A DNA stretch of 64,000 nucleotides from Meandrina meandrites. Its lineage: Eukaryota > Cnidaria > Anthozoa > Scleractinia > Meandrinidae. The position numbers and the translations under genes are program-made. Shown piece by piece: positions 49,982 through 59,400 of the stretch. Under the pieces are notes generated by a model. The model was not told where the DNA came from, did no database searches, and saw nothing but the letters and a program-made list of their open reading frames with translations. The stretch lies in assembly GCA_963693305.1 (NCBI GenBank), contig OY855905.1, positions 45,569,395-45,633,394 of the forward strand. The letters are read 5' to 3'. Positions within the stretch are counted from its first letter, which is position 1. Every line of letters begins with the position of its first letter.

Positions 49982-52716
49982 TAAAGTTGTAATGTTAGCC
50001 CACGTGACCAGTGTGATATAGTAGCATTTGTGTTTAAATTCATGTGCTTCAATAGTCTGTGGAATGATGATCGAGAGATCTTGTAGCTCCGGTTTCAACA
50101 GAGCATTATATGTCGTCTTCTGAAACTTACTCCGGTCCGCAATTTTACATCTTTTTCTGATATTTTGTTTATGTTCATTGAAGAAAGTGAAACATCATTT
50201 AAATAAATAAATTTATAAATTATGATAAGCTACATTTCAGATGCAAAAAAATAACTTAACTACACAGCTTATTGAATGCACTTGATTGGCTTTTGTTTCC
50301 TAGCGAATCAGAACAATTTTACTAATATGGAATATGATTTATGCAGGGAAAAATTGGAAGCGACGCAAAATTTTGTAAATTGAAATCCTGCCGAATTCAC
50401 AACATTCAGCGCGCAATAAGTTGTCGGCAAATATCAAAGAGAGAGAGCTATTAAAACAAGAGCACGTATGCAAAGAGTTCCCTCAATCTGAATGAATGAC
50501 TGAAAAGTAAACAAACAATTTTACTCGTTGAATTTTTTAAAGCCAGTTCTTCAGGTTTGGTTCGGCGATCGCTGCTGTTATATAATTTTTGTTGTTTAAC
50601 AATAAAAGTGTTTGTTGTTTATCAATAAAAGTCTTTTTTATTTTTAAAGCCTACAATTCAAGATGTCCGTGCGGCGAATAATATCGGCTGGACATAATTG
50701 CCAGTTTCAATTCAACTTGATGAATAAAATATTCTTCTCTGATTAGTTATCCAGATTTTTCGCGAGACTGATTGTGAACGAAAAAACACTTTGAAATTCG
50801 TCTTTTTTTTTTTTTTTTCAAATTTGAAAAGACTATTTCAGATCGGTCATATTTCAGTTCCAAACTATAATATTTGGATCCCGTATTTGCCCAGAAATCT
50901 TCCCTTCAGTCACACCAATTAAACACTGCGAATGAATAATGAAAAATAATCGAGTACGCTTTTTTGTAAATGCATACCTTTTTTAGTACAATGTGGCTTA
51001 GGGCCAATTCGCACTAGCGGACAAATTTTGTAATAATCGGTAGATTTCATCATTTATGTGTCACTTGTCACAGAAAACAAGTGCGAATACGTTTTTTGAG
51101 ACCTAGAACTTATCAAACAATTCAGGAAAACAAAGAAGCAGTTGTCTTATGATTGGTCCGCGTTGCACGCGCGATACATTTTGTCAAACAATCGCAAAAA
51201 CAAGTGCGAACGACTTGTTGGACAAGTGCAAATTTTGTCATAACGGACAAATCTTCAAAGGGGCCGATGTCCTGCCTCAAGGCAGGACAAGTCATGACAA
51301 GTCGCATTCCAACGCCCCTCGTAATGCCAGATAACAATGCGTTGTTGATTGGCTATTGTGTTTGGTCTGGATTGTACTAAAAAACAACACGCGAAATTTT
51401 TCCGCGATAGGCGGCAAAACACGTTTGTGTGCCGAGGTGAGGTCGTGGAAGGATGGTAATACCGGGGTTGGAACAAATGAATGCGGAGGGAACCAGTTTG
51501 TGCCGGTAAATGGAGGGGAAAAGAAAAAGTTTACTTGCCACAATTTCCCCGCAGATCAGCACAAAAACATCACTACACGCGCACTTCAAATGCAAATCGT
51601 TTTAAAATGTTTCACCACGTGGACCTGCCTGATTATTTGATATTTGCACAAGACGACCGTGCCGAGAAATGTACCAGGATGCCAGAAGCACGTACAGAGC
51701 TATTGTAATAATAATTACACCTTTTGTTTTTTTCAAAATATCTCTGACTTGCCGCGACAATTTTGTTTTTGTCAAAAATGTTATGACATTTAAAACTTGT
51801 CAGCTAGTGCGAATCGGCCCTTTTAGTTGGTTTATCCCCAGTAAATACAAATGTCCTGTGCAAGATTTTCTTCCAAATATATAGCATTTTGGTCCATTCT
51901 ACAATCTTGTTGAGAGTGATTAAAATTAATTTCCCCTTGTTGCAAATTGTGCCGTTATTCTTTCTAGGTGTCAACACCACCATGGATAATGTCCAATTGA
52001 TTCATTTATCAGTGTCATACACACAACGAAAGCCCGATATACGCACGACCAAACAAAAGCTATATAGGTAAAACGGACCATGTTCGAGTGAAATAAAAGA
52101 TACGCAATTACGAAATTCGCTTCTCTTGAAGAATACAACTGCGTTTAACTATAGCAAAGAACGGAAAAATTTGCATAGATTTATTTAAACGATAAATTCA
52201 TTCACCAAAAACTAACATATTTTACGCATGTGATTTAACGCAGTGTCTCACCTTCATGTCGTACGTATCGGCTTCCTCTTGTTTCATGAACATATCCTTG
52301 ACAAGAACCCGCCGGTTTACAATTTTAAGCAGCGATTGCGATCGCAAAGGAATATCGCCGTTAACCTCTGAGCCGTGCACTGAAAACGAAGCAAAATTTG
52401 CGCTGTGACTTCTCTTCCTCAAAGCAGTTCTCTCAGCTTCGCCGGATTTCACCTGTTCATACGGATTGTTTGTTCGTCTTCCGAGGTCTTGAGGAACAGA
52501 CAGGCATAAGCTGTCATGTTGAACCCGCTTCAAATTCGGTTGAAATCGTAATGACGTTGTGTTTAAACCGTCGTGGTCGGTGTCTCTCAGTACATCGTTG
52601 ATTTTAACTTGCACCTCACATTCATCCAAAGAGTCATTGCACTCATCAATCATTCCATCATCTGAGTCGGGTCTAACTCGAGCAATATACTTCACTTTTC
52701 CCCAGTTTGTAGCCAT
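31833..52716 (-). CDS. TRPA1: TRPA1-like ankyrin-repeat cation channel, complete, 28 exons
   Basis: Exons in order: 52252-52716, 46915-47011, 46594-46769, 46125-46241, 45279-45387, 44820-44926, 44623-44670, 44277-44413, 43852-43900, 42700-42888, 41976-42068, 41711-41793, 41369-41530, 40740-40857, 39767-39936, 38982-39063, 38404-38463, 38052-38132, 37329-37399, 36627-36825, 36079-36263, 35483-35543, 35030-35104, 34400-34597, 33847-33919, 33597-33691, 32985-33109, 31833-32004. They join in frame to 1198 residues. Residues 1-155 are a charged extension without ankyrin repeats. Ankyrin repeats run about 165-705 (TPLHLAA and variants). The pre-S1 linker has HPVTGAIMNIKW. S1-S6 span about 805-1050, with pore FTTFMLILGEMKY (filter LGE, 1004-1006) and S6 end NLLIGLSVGD. 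The tail has AMQVELER, VEYPN and a coiled-coil-like end. TRPA1 channels pass Ca2+ and Na+ in response to irritants, heat or oxidants. Agonists here are unknown. Confidence 0.94.
32446..32523 (+). mobile_element. tRNA-like SINE head (tctcgtagctcagtgg type)
   Basis: The A box tagctcagtggttagagtg and B box gggttcgattcctg are clear, and the ends gagtctct and ggagactc can pair as an acceptor stem. The anticodon arm does not form a 5 bp stem with a 7 nt loop. A trailing tttttgtcgcacgctcgtg suggests a SINE body. It lies in the last TRPA1 intron, antisense to that gene. Confidence 0.65.
35168..35335 (+). mobile_element. tRNA-derived SINE with ctacccaggagtata body
   Basis: A tRNA-like head (gtgccaagtgcatcggattt...aagaggtctgggttctagct) is followed by a body with tgtgttcttt, cattgcttctttctacccag and gagtatatgttgtgcg. 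The same body occurs at 47065-47215 and in part at 45851-46000. It lies in the TRPA1 intron between exons 22 and 23, antisense. Confidence 0.65.
39667..39698. repeat. Two poly-G runs
   Basis: Runs of about 12 and 10 G at 39667-39679 and 39688-39698 lie about 70 bp past the donor of TRPA1 exon 39767-39936. On the transcribed strand they appear as C runs. Confidence 0.85.
42359..42553. repeat. Compound (GTCN) tetranucleotide microsatellite
   Basis: Blocks of CGGT, CCGT, CAGC and CAGT repeats follow one another for about 195 bp. They share a GTCN core, so one ancestral array has drifted by block. The array lies in the TRPA1 intron between exons 10 and 11. It creates a spurious SQPVSQ-rich frame. 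Confidence 0.95.
43192..43430. mobile_element. hAT-like MITE with exact 8 bp target duplication
   Basis: The flanks taacgcaa at 43184-43191 and 43431-43438 are identical and direct, an 8 bp duplication as made by hAT transposases. The ends ggccgtaggc and gcccacggccctg are inverted repeats, the left one short by a few bases. A poly-G run follows the left end. There is no coding capacity. It lies in the TRPA1 intron between exons 9 and 10. Confidence 0.82.
45851..46000 (+). mobile_element. tRNA-derived SINE
   Basis: The head has the A-box region cctaatggtcagtgcgctgg and the B-box region tctgggttcgacgcta, followed by ttcttgggcaagacactcga and a ctccttccaggactataa segment. The body resembles those at 35168 and 47065. 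It lies in the TRPA1 intron between exons 4 and 5. Confidence 0.65.
47065..47215 (+). mobile_element. tRNA-derived SINE
   Basis: The head has gggatggcctaaggcattgg and ccaggttcgagccctgacc as A and B boxes. The body contains gtgttgtgtccttagg, agacaagacatgtaactctc and ctctccacccaggagtataa. This central segment recalls the shared core of MetaSINE-type elements; that assignment is from memory and unverified. It lies just upstream of TRPA1 exon 2, in intron 1. Confidence 0.7.
49521..49790. mobile_element. MITE with aggctccg ends
   Basis: The left end agggaggctccgacccgagg and the right end, read in complement, acgggaaggctccgccag are related inverted repeats; inner gtaccctttcatatacc blocks also recur. 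G runs flank the left end. Boundaries are approximate. Confidence 0.55.
49913..49981. repeat. (TTGA)n / (GACT)n microsatellite
   Basis: TTGATTGA grades into GACTGACT and returns to seven TTGA units over about 68 bp. The unit is the same as at 23073-23130. Confidence 0.93.
51001..51820. mobile_element. Non-autonomous DNA transposon, about 820 bp
   Basis: The ends gggccaattcgcactagc and gctagtgcgaatcggccc are an inverted repeat of 18 bp with one mismatch, extending imperfectly inwards. Repeated motifs of caagtgcgaa and gacaagt occur inside. There is no credible transposase. It lies in intron 1 of TRPA1, about 430 bp from exon 1. Confidence 0.8.
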
Positions 52717-52928
52717 CACATTTAAGTTAAGAGTAAATTAAAATATGTCTTCCAAGTAAATTCAGTTAAGACATGATTTGCAGCAAGTTCCTCCTTCGAT
52801 TTTAAACTTTAAATCAGTGGCCAAACTTTCCATGGTTAAATTCGCGTTAGAAATCCTACAGCTATATGATGTAAATCTTTCTGAAGCGGAGACATTTACG
52901 TCGCTTTTCGCTCTCTCCTAACCAAACT
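52717..52928. promoter_or_regulatory. Bidirectional promoter region between TRPA1 and a small gene
   Basis: The TRPA1 start codon (52714-52716, minus) and the start of the small plus-strand gene (52929) face away from each other across 212 bp. Both 5' UTRs and the core promoters must lie here or in unseen upstream exons. No clear TATA box or known element was identified. Confidence 0.45.
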
Positions 52929-54113
52929 ATGTCAACGGCAATTTATCTTGGTTTAAGAAAAGAACTTCCGTTGAAAATTAAAATACGACCATGGAAGGAT
53001 ATTTTAGCTTCCGTTCCTCGCTTGAGCAAGTTGTTTTCTAAAAGTACATGGCTTCGAGGGGAAGCGTGTGAATTATTCAGAAAAACAGATATATCAACAT
53101 GCCGATTTTACTTAAAACCCGCCGAAAATAAACCACAATTTGCCCAAGGTAAGAAAAACATTGAAAGTTCTTTCAAACGTATGCATTTATTAAACGAATC
53201 TATCCTTCTCAATTACAACAGAGTGCTAGCGCAGAAGGATCTCTGGCGAGCTATTGGTTAGATTAATATAAACAGTGTTGTCCAGCTGTCATTATTAACA
53301 AAGCCTTTCTTTCTTAAATTGCTTGGTGAATAATTCTTATGCGAATTACCCTGCGTTTGCTACGAACAACATAAAACACTTGCTGGGTTTTTGAAACAGA
53401 AAAGCGCCATTTTGGTGTAGAAGATCCATGCACATTATTGCATAAAGTTATTGATTACACACCGCTGAGCGAAAATGATGCGATTGAGAGCTCAAAAGAT
53501 CGAAAGCCTGGAAAGCGGCTTCGTGATAAATGTTATCGATGGTCGTCCAGCGTTCGCTCGCGGGCCCACAGATAACATGTTGCGAAAGAGATGACGCAAA
53601 TAAATCCCACGTTCGCCCTTTGGCGAGAAAAGCGGTTGTCATGGTTACCCACCACGGTCAAGACATACAAGTTGAAAATGTGGGACGGATTACTTATAGC
53701 ACTAATGGTTGCCAATAGAAGCTGTAGTTTGTTTCGATCTGTCAATTCATTGAAGGATAATTTAAATCCGTAGTCGTGGTAAAAAAAAGAAAAAAGAAGT
53801 ATACGGTAATACCCATTAGGGCGGTTAACCGCCATCCGAGTCAACGCAGATGGCCTCATCTAATGCATTCAAAAATGATATTACTAGGCTTTTATTGTTC
53901 CAAACATGATAAAAAGGTAAATTAATCATATTCTTGTGTTTCCGTTATTGACAATTCTTTTGGAAGGTAGAATTATGCTTTCAACTCGATTCCCCTCGCT
54001 TCATTTCTTTAGACAGAAAAGATCAATGTACAGAGCAGAATTGTCAAAACTCTGCGAAACACGAATCGGAGAGGAGCTCTGATGTCGGATGTGAACCACC
54101 TGTCAAGCTTTAA
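52929..54113 (+). CDS. Small two-exon gene of unknown function
   Basis: Exon 52929-53148 starts with ATG (MSTAIYLGLRKELPLK) and ends at the strong donor caag/gtaaga in phase 1. Exon 54013-54113 follows the acceptor tttcttttag-like catttcttt/ag and stays open for 33 codons to TAA. Together they give 106 residues. The first exon is basic and rich in Arg, Lys and Leu (RPWKDILASVPRLSKLF); the second is hydrophilic and acidic with four cysteines in the region DRKDQCTEQNCQ...GCEPP. I recognise no domain, signal peptide or membrane segment. If the intron were retained, the first frame would end at 53261. Its head-to-head position with TRPA1 supports a real promoter. The model rests on splice signals and frame only, so a non-coding or longer transcript is possible. 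Confidence 0.45.
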
Positions 54114-54456
54114 AAGAAAACAGGGATAAATTAATTCTTATTTTCGCCGATATTTATCGGTGCATGCAGACTACTTAATACGGCATGAAGATAAACTATC
54201 TCATTTTCGTGCGAAATGCCGTCTTGGTGAATGGATGAGTCCCCAATCTTGCGTCAGTTGTTGCCAAGCAACAGCCGGTGAGGTCTTTTTCTGGAGACGA
54301 GAAGACGTAAAAACTACTTTTAAAATCGGTGGATAATTAACATTGAAGCTTTTTTGCCGATAATATCAGCAAACATTCTCCAAAACCTACATTCAACAAT
54401 TCCACTGAATGATTCATTTATATTCGCATTTATTGAATTTTTCATGAAGCCTGTTA

Positions 54457-55300
54457 CAGTGGAACCCCGCTTTACGGACACCCGCTTAATACGGATACCC
54501 CGGTATTACGGACAGTTTCGTTGGTCCCGGCAAAAACCTCATACATTTTCTCTTAAATTAACCCGCTTAATACGGACACCCGTTAATGCGGACAACGGAC
54601 ACTTTTCCTTGTCCCGAGTGACAAACTCTTATACATTGTCAACCCCGCTTTACGGACACTATTTAACAGTGCACTGTGAATTTTCATTGTCGCGATTATT
54701 TGCTAACTTGAAGACATTGGACCCTGGTCAAATAACTGAAATAATGACAGAATTCGAAGAGCTAAAACCATTTTATTACAGAGAGAAGCTTGTTTGACCC
54801 TTTCACTTTCTTTGCCTTAAGCTGCAGCTATCGCTTGTGTCGCAAGCTAAAAGCGTCCGTGCAAAGTAAAGTTACCGACTTTTTCAAATGGGTTGCCAGA
54901 GTTTAAGAACGGTTACGTACGAGTTTCAATTACAAAGAAAACTTTTTTAGAAAACGTTCTGTTGCTGTTGAAATACGTTTTATTGCAGTCTTGTGCATAG
55001 TAAAGTTGCGATATTGTCAACTAATTCCACTGTTGGGTTTATTTTTTTAGTTCGAGTGCATGACTAGATCGTAAGGTTTTCGTAAAAACTATTAATTTTA
55101 GTCAGGGAGTTCACAGTTTGCATTTAAATTAAATTGCAATTAACCAACGTTTTGTTGCCGTAAAAACGTTTGCCTTCGTCTTTGCGTCGAGAAAACGTGT
55201 ATCCGTGACTTTTTTCTAAGACCCCGCTTAATACGGACACCTCGTTAATACGGACAATTTGGCCTGTCCCCATGGTGTCCGTATTAACGGGGTTCCACTG
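54457..55300. mobile_element. Pogo-like non-autonomous element, 844 bp, TA-flanked
   Basis: The left end is TA|CAGTGGAACCCCGCTTTACG and the right end is ACGGGGTTCCACTG|TA. The motif cgcttaatacggacaccc repeats in tandem near both ends with small changes (54470-54500, 54560-54600, 54640-54660, 55220-55250). The TA duplication and CAGTGG TIR fit the pogo/Tigger group by inference. There is no transposase. Confidence 0.82.
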
Positions 55301-58300
55301 TACAGTCTAACCAGCTAAAGGATCGTTTTATTGTGTTCCTTATCTATTTTGATGTTCGCTTCAAGCTCCAGTATCCTCTTTTTTCACGTCGATACACGTG
55401 GAAAGCGCGAGCAATTATTCGCTATATATTTTGGAAGATTCTTTGCTCCAACAAAATACATCTCATTACGAGAGCGCACCACATTACACTGTGTCTCGTT
55501 TTCTTAGAAGATCGTGAAAACGCGCGAGACTGAAGTGAGTGTCCTCGCGCGACGCCACTTTTCCTCGCTATTTTTCGTTGTGATGCTCAAAAGGAGCTAA
55601 AAATTGATTAACAGTCCGTTCCTTTATCTTCACCACATCAGAACATTTGATTCAATTCATGGGCGCGGATCATTTCGATGAATATCTGTTCGGAAGACCT
55701 GTAATCCCCTCAGAGTTTTTTTTTATCAAAATTTCACCTCTAACTTTCATAATATGGGAAATATATAATGCAAGGAGGAAATGTCGGGAAAACGTCTCCA
55801 CCGATTTTCGGAAAAGCAACAACAGCTCGTAAATTCGGGAAATTGACAAAAAAAAGCCCTGTTGAATTCAAAAAGACTTAAGTTCACCTATAACGATCGA
55901 AAAGATAAACATTTTATAGCGCAGCCTAAAATTAATCGAGTTTTAAAAGCACTCCAGATAACCTCTCTTTCTTGGGCCCCTGTCAATTCGCCTTGACCAA
56001 AATTGACTAAAAAATGCAGTGCACGTAGTTTCTGCTTCACGAAAAACTTTGCCAAGCCGCCTCGAAACCGAGTATTTATTATTTTATTTGGTTTTCGAAA
56101 ACTTGCAAGTGCACGGAGAAAATCGAAATAATCATTGCGGTTTTCTTCTAATTCCAGCTTCAACTCATCCGCTTAAAAACTGAATGAAAACTGATGAGAA
56201 GTTCTAAACCCTACTGTATTCCACTTTCATTTCAACATGTCATTTTTAGTTTTTCAAAGGCTTGAATGGCTCTAAAGCGAGTTCATCGCACTCAAGTCTT
56301 TCCTACTTGCTCAAAAGAAATCTCAAAAAACTCCTTCACAAAAGTATGGCTTGTACCCCGACCAAAAGACATCAACAACTGATTCAATTTGCAAGGTTTT
56401 TCTAAGAAGAAAATAAAATTATCATACACATTCGAATTGCAAGTTTCTGTTTTCATTTATAGGATGAAAATGGTAAATGTTCTAAATAATTGAAGCTCAC
56501 AAAAACAACAAGACCGCAATTCAGGCAAAGATTAGCGTGACCGGACCTGGTGTAATTTTAAACCGGCCATGTCTGTTTCCAAGAAACACTAAACACCGTT
56601 TAGTTCATTCGCTTCCGTACTCGGAGTTACATTCCTTGGGAATTTTGGACTTTGTCAATATTCCGCTCAGGTCATGGCGCGCCGATAATTCCCTGAAATT
56701 TCTGTTCGAAAATGAACGCGCGCTGACAGAAAACATCTGTTTTTCACGGCCGATCGCGATAAACATATGCAATATTACGCCTAAAGAAGAGTGGAGAGTA
56801 TAATGTTCTTTTACTCGAGTAAAACACTTAAACCCCTGCAAGCTTGGTATTTTGACGGCTTTTAGAACTGCTTTTAATGTGCTTAAAATTAAGCTTCCTT
56901 TCCGTGGAATTTTCAAACGCCAAAAACATGATTTGTAGGATTATATTTGCAATAAATTTGCTTGTGAGGTGGTTATAAATGTTATTCATTGTGAAAATCG
57001 AATAAAATATGTTCATCGTTTGAGATGTTCGTTGTTGTGTTCGTCATAAATAGGTTTAGAATTAAATTCACGAATGCGGTACAGAACTACTCAATCCAGT
57101 CGACAAAACAATTACAATGAACGTTTTTAGAAAAATAAATAAATTCCGCAGCCTCCTAAAGTCTAACTAGTTCACTTAGAGACGCATGGCTGAAAGTACA
57201 TAAAAAATAGATTCTGTTTTTACAAAAATGAATCCTACCTTTCGTGTAAAACTGAGCCTCTTTGAACGAAGGTACCGTGAGGCTCTCATTCTTTGAGATC
57301 CAACAATTGATGATGTCGCCATGTCATGGTTTAAAATTTGTGCAAAGCGAGTGAAGTCTGACGACGACAAAACCACGACGTGATCTTGATGTAACGAAAG
57401 GTTTTATGCGAAACTTGATCTTACAAGTCGTGAAGCCAGGTCAGGCTACAGTAGAAACGACATCACTCCACAAATGATCGATTTATGCGACAAAACGATT
57501 GACCACTTCGTATAATAATTTTCTCTGGAAGCAGAAAGCATCTGCGAAAAAATATGTCCTCCGTCCACCATCTGTCATGTATGCGTCCTAACGTGTGTGT
57601 GTGTGTGTTTTTTTGGACTTAGGGCAAGAGCAGTGGACACTGGTTTAAAGTGAGAATGTTAATGCTGATGTTGTTGCGAGACTAAACATTGCCTAGAATT
57701 ATCTGTATTGAGTCTTGTAAATGCAAATAACCGACGGCAAATTTATCAACGAGGCGACACTTGAAAAATATCGACCGGAAAAAGGCCATTTTTCAAGCTG
57801 GCAAGCAGAGATTTCTATTGGCTGGAAGTCTAGGAGAGTGCTATTTTCCTCTGAACAAAGCGGTAACCTGAAAGGTGCTATTAAAACCCCTGTTGAGAAT
57901 GGCTCCTTCTTTATTTTATTTATCTGCCATTTGATGTTTCAAAGCCTTTCTTTCTTAATGTTGGATAGCAAATTAAGCTATTGCCCACCAACCATAAGCA
58001 TGAAATTAGCCCGGTGCTTTGGCGGGAAACAGGTGCACGGCTGACACCAGTTTAAGGGGATCGGGGGAAGGGGGAGGGGGGGGGGGGGGGGTGGAGGGAG
58101 GGGGAGGGGGGAGCAGAAAGAAAGTCGGGAATTTTCTTTGAAGACATAGCAGTACCGGGGAACGGTGCGAATCATGTGTCAATCAAGCCGTTGCTAAGAA
58201 AGTGGTCACCCAAAACCTGAACACTTTGTTTTTCTCGGATTTTTTTTAATATTAATGCATAAACGCGAGTAGAATGCGAATAGAGACGGATTTTGCGCCT

Positions 58301-59400
58301 AACATTTTACGCCACCGAGATATTTTTTGCATTTTCAGCCGGATTTCTCACCTGATATTCCACTGAAAAATATCTCGGCGGCATGGAATATGAAGCGAAA
58401 AATTCGTCAGAATTTGCATTCAATAACCGAAAAATGGCGAATCACTGTTTCTCCCTTTCTCTTTAGCATGGAGTAGGAAAATGGCATGAAGCTTGGCAAA
58501 CTTCCAAGTAGCAAACAAAGAGCAAAGATTATTGTTGGAATGTCAACGACCGTGCACAATCTTTTGTTTTGCGCTAAAATTAAGGACACTATGCATGAAT
58601 TAGAGCCGTTTCTATTGGTTAGTTGCTCGGACAGAAGTAAATTACCGTCGTGTTTTGTGCACGGTCTGACGGTCAAGGCCAAAAGATGTGAACTAAACAA
58701 AGAACGTCATGCGCTTACCTACCATTCGATTGGTTGCCCCATCCATCGCCCCTTTCGCTTATCGTAGCCGGCGGGGTCTTGGCACGAGGAAGGGCTCTGG
58801 AGACAAAGGATTTCCAGTGGGTGTTCCAGTCTTCGTGTATGTAGTCGTGATGTGTCTATATACTGTATGGGAGTCATATGCATGGCGTTTTTTACTTCCG
58901 CTCAAGGTTTCTTGTTTTTCCATTTGGTGTATATAGGACACGAATTTATTACCAAGCGCTTCGCCAACTCGTTCTCGCCTTCTAATGGAAAGGGGTTCGG
59001 GGGAAAAATAGCGGGAAGGCTGAATACCAAGGCAAACTCGTTCTGGCCCTTTCATTACCCGTGCGTGTATTGACTGTATTGCCAACGTGAATCTGCTCGC
59101 AAGCAAGTGATTAAATGACAAAGCATACCGTAAAATACCGGTAGGGGTTTTGGTTATACTTACAGCTGGCGGGAGGGGGGAGAGGTCTTAAATGTTTATC
59201 CGGGGCGGGTTACAAGTAGCGAATGAAAAAAGAATGTCAGAACACATTCTCCGCTAGCAGACCGCCAATTTGGGGGAGGGGGTACCGTCGTTTTTGTGGT
59301 CAATCATAACTTGACAATTATTTAGCTTTGTAATTCCCACCATGAACGCCCCAAATATAAATCCATTTAAAAAAATAATAATAATTACACTGAACAGTGT
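55301..59400. other. Intergenic region, no supported gene
   Basis: No exon is supported. A minus-strand frame at 55888-56171 (core NRNDYFDFLRALASFRKP) looks coding in composition but has no in-frame ATG near its start and no recognised family. A hairpin (gccaccgagatatttttt with its complement) lies at about 58311-58381. A G-rich tract is listed separately. Region 58750-59060 has internally repeated GC-rich blocks suggestive of a decayed element. Confidence 0.45.
58056..58115. repeat. G-rich tract
   Basis: About 60 bp of G runs separated by A or T, with at least six runs of three or more G. It could form G-quadruplexes on the plus strand. Confidence 0.9.

Larger units (their letters stand above)
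47220..52245 (-). other. TRPA1 intron 1, repeat-rich remainder
   Basis: About 5 kb separates the N-terminal extension exon from the first ankyrin exon. I see no exon. It contains a G-rich run (47262-47285), a G-rich MITE near 49521, a TTGA array near 49920 and a transposon at 51001-51820. Confidence 0.5.

Noticed and set aside
51122..51708. Cluster of overlapping frames on both strands
   Set aside because: They lie inside an inverted-repeat transposon and show no family match or consistent codon use.
57721..58044. 107-codon plus-strand frame MQITDGKF...
   Set aside because: No recognised family, no promoter or splice support, and it runs into repetitive sequence.
58759..59121. 120-codon minus-strand frame
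   Set aside because: Composition and internally repeated blocks suggest a decayed repeat; no domain or splice support.
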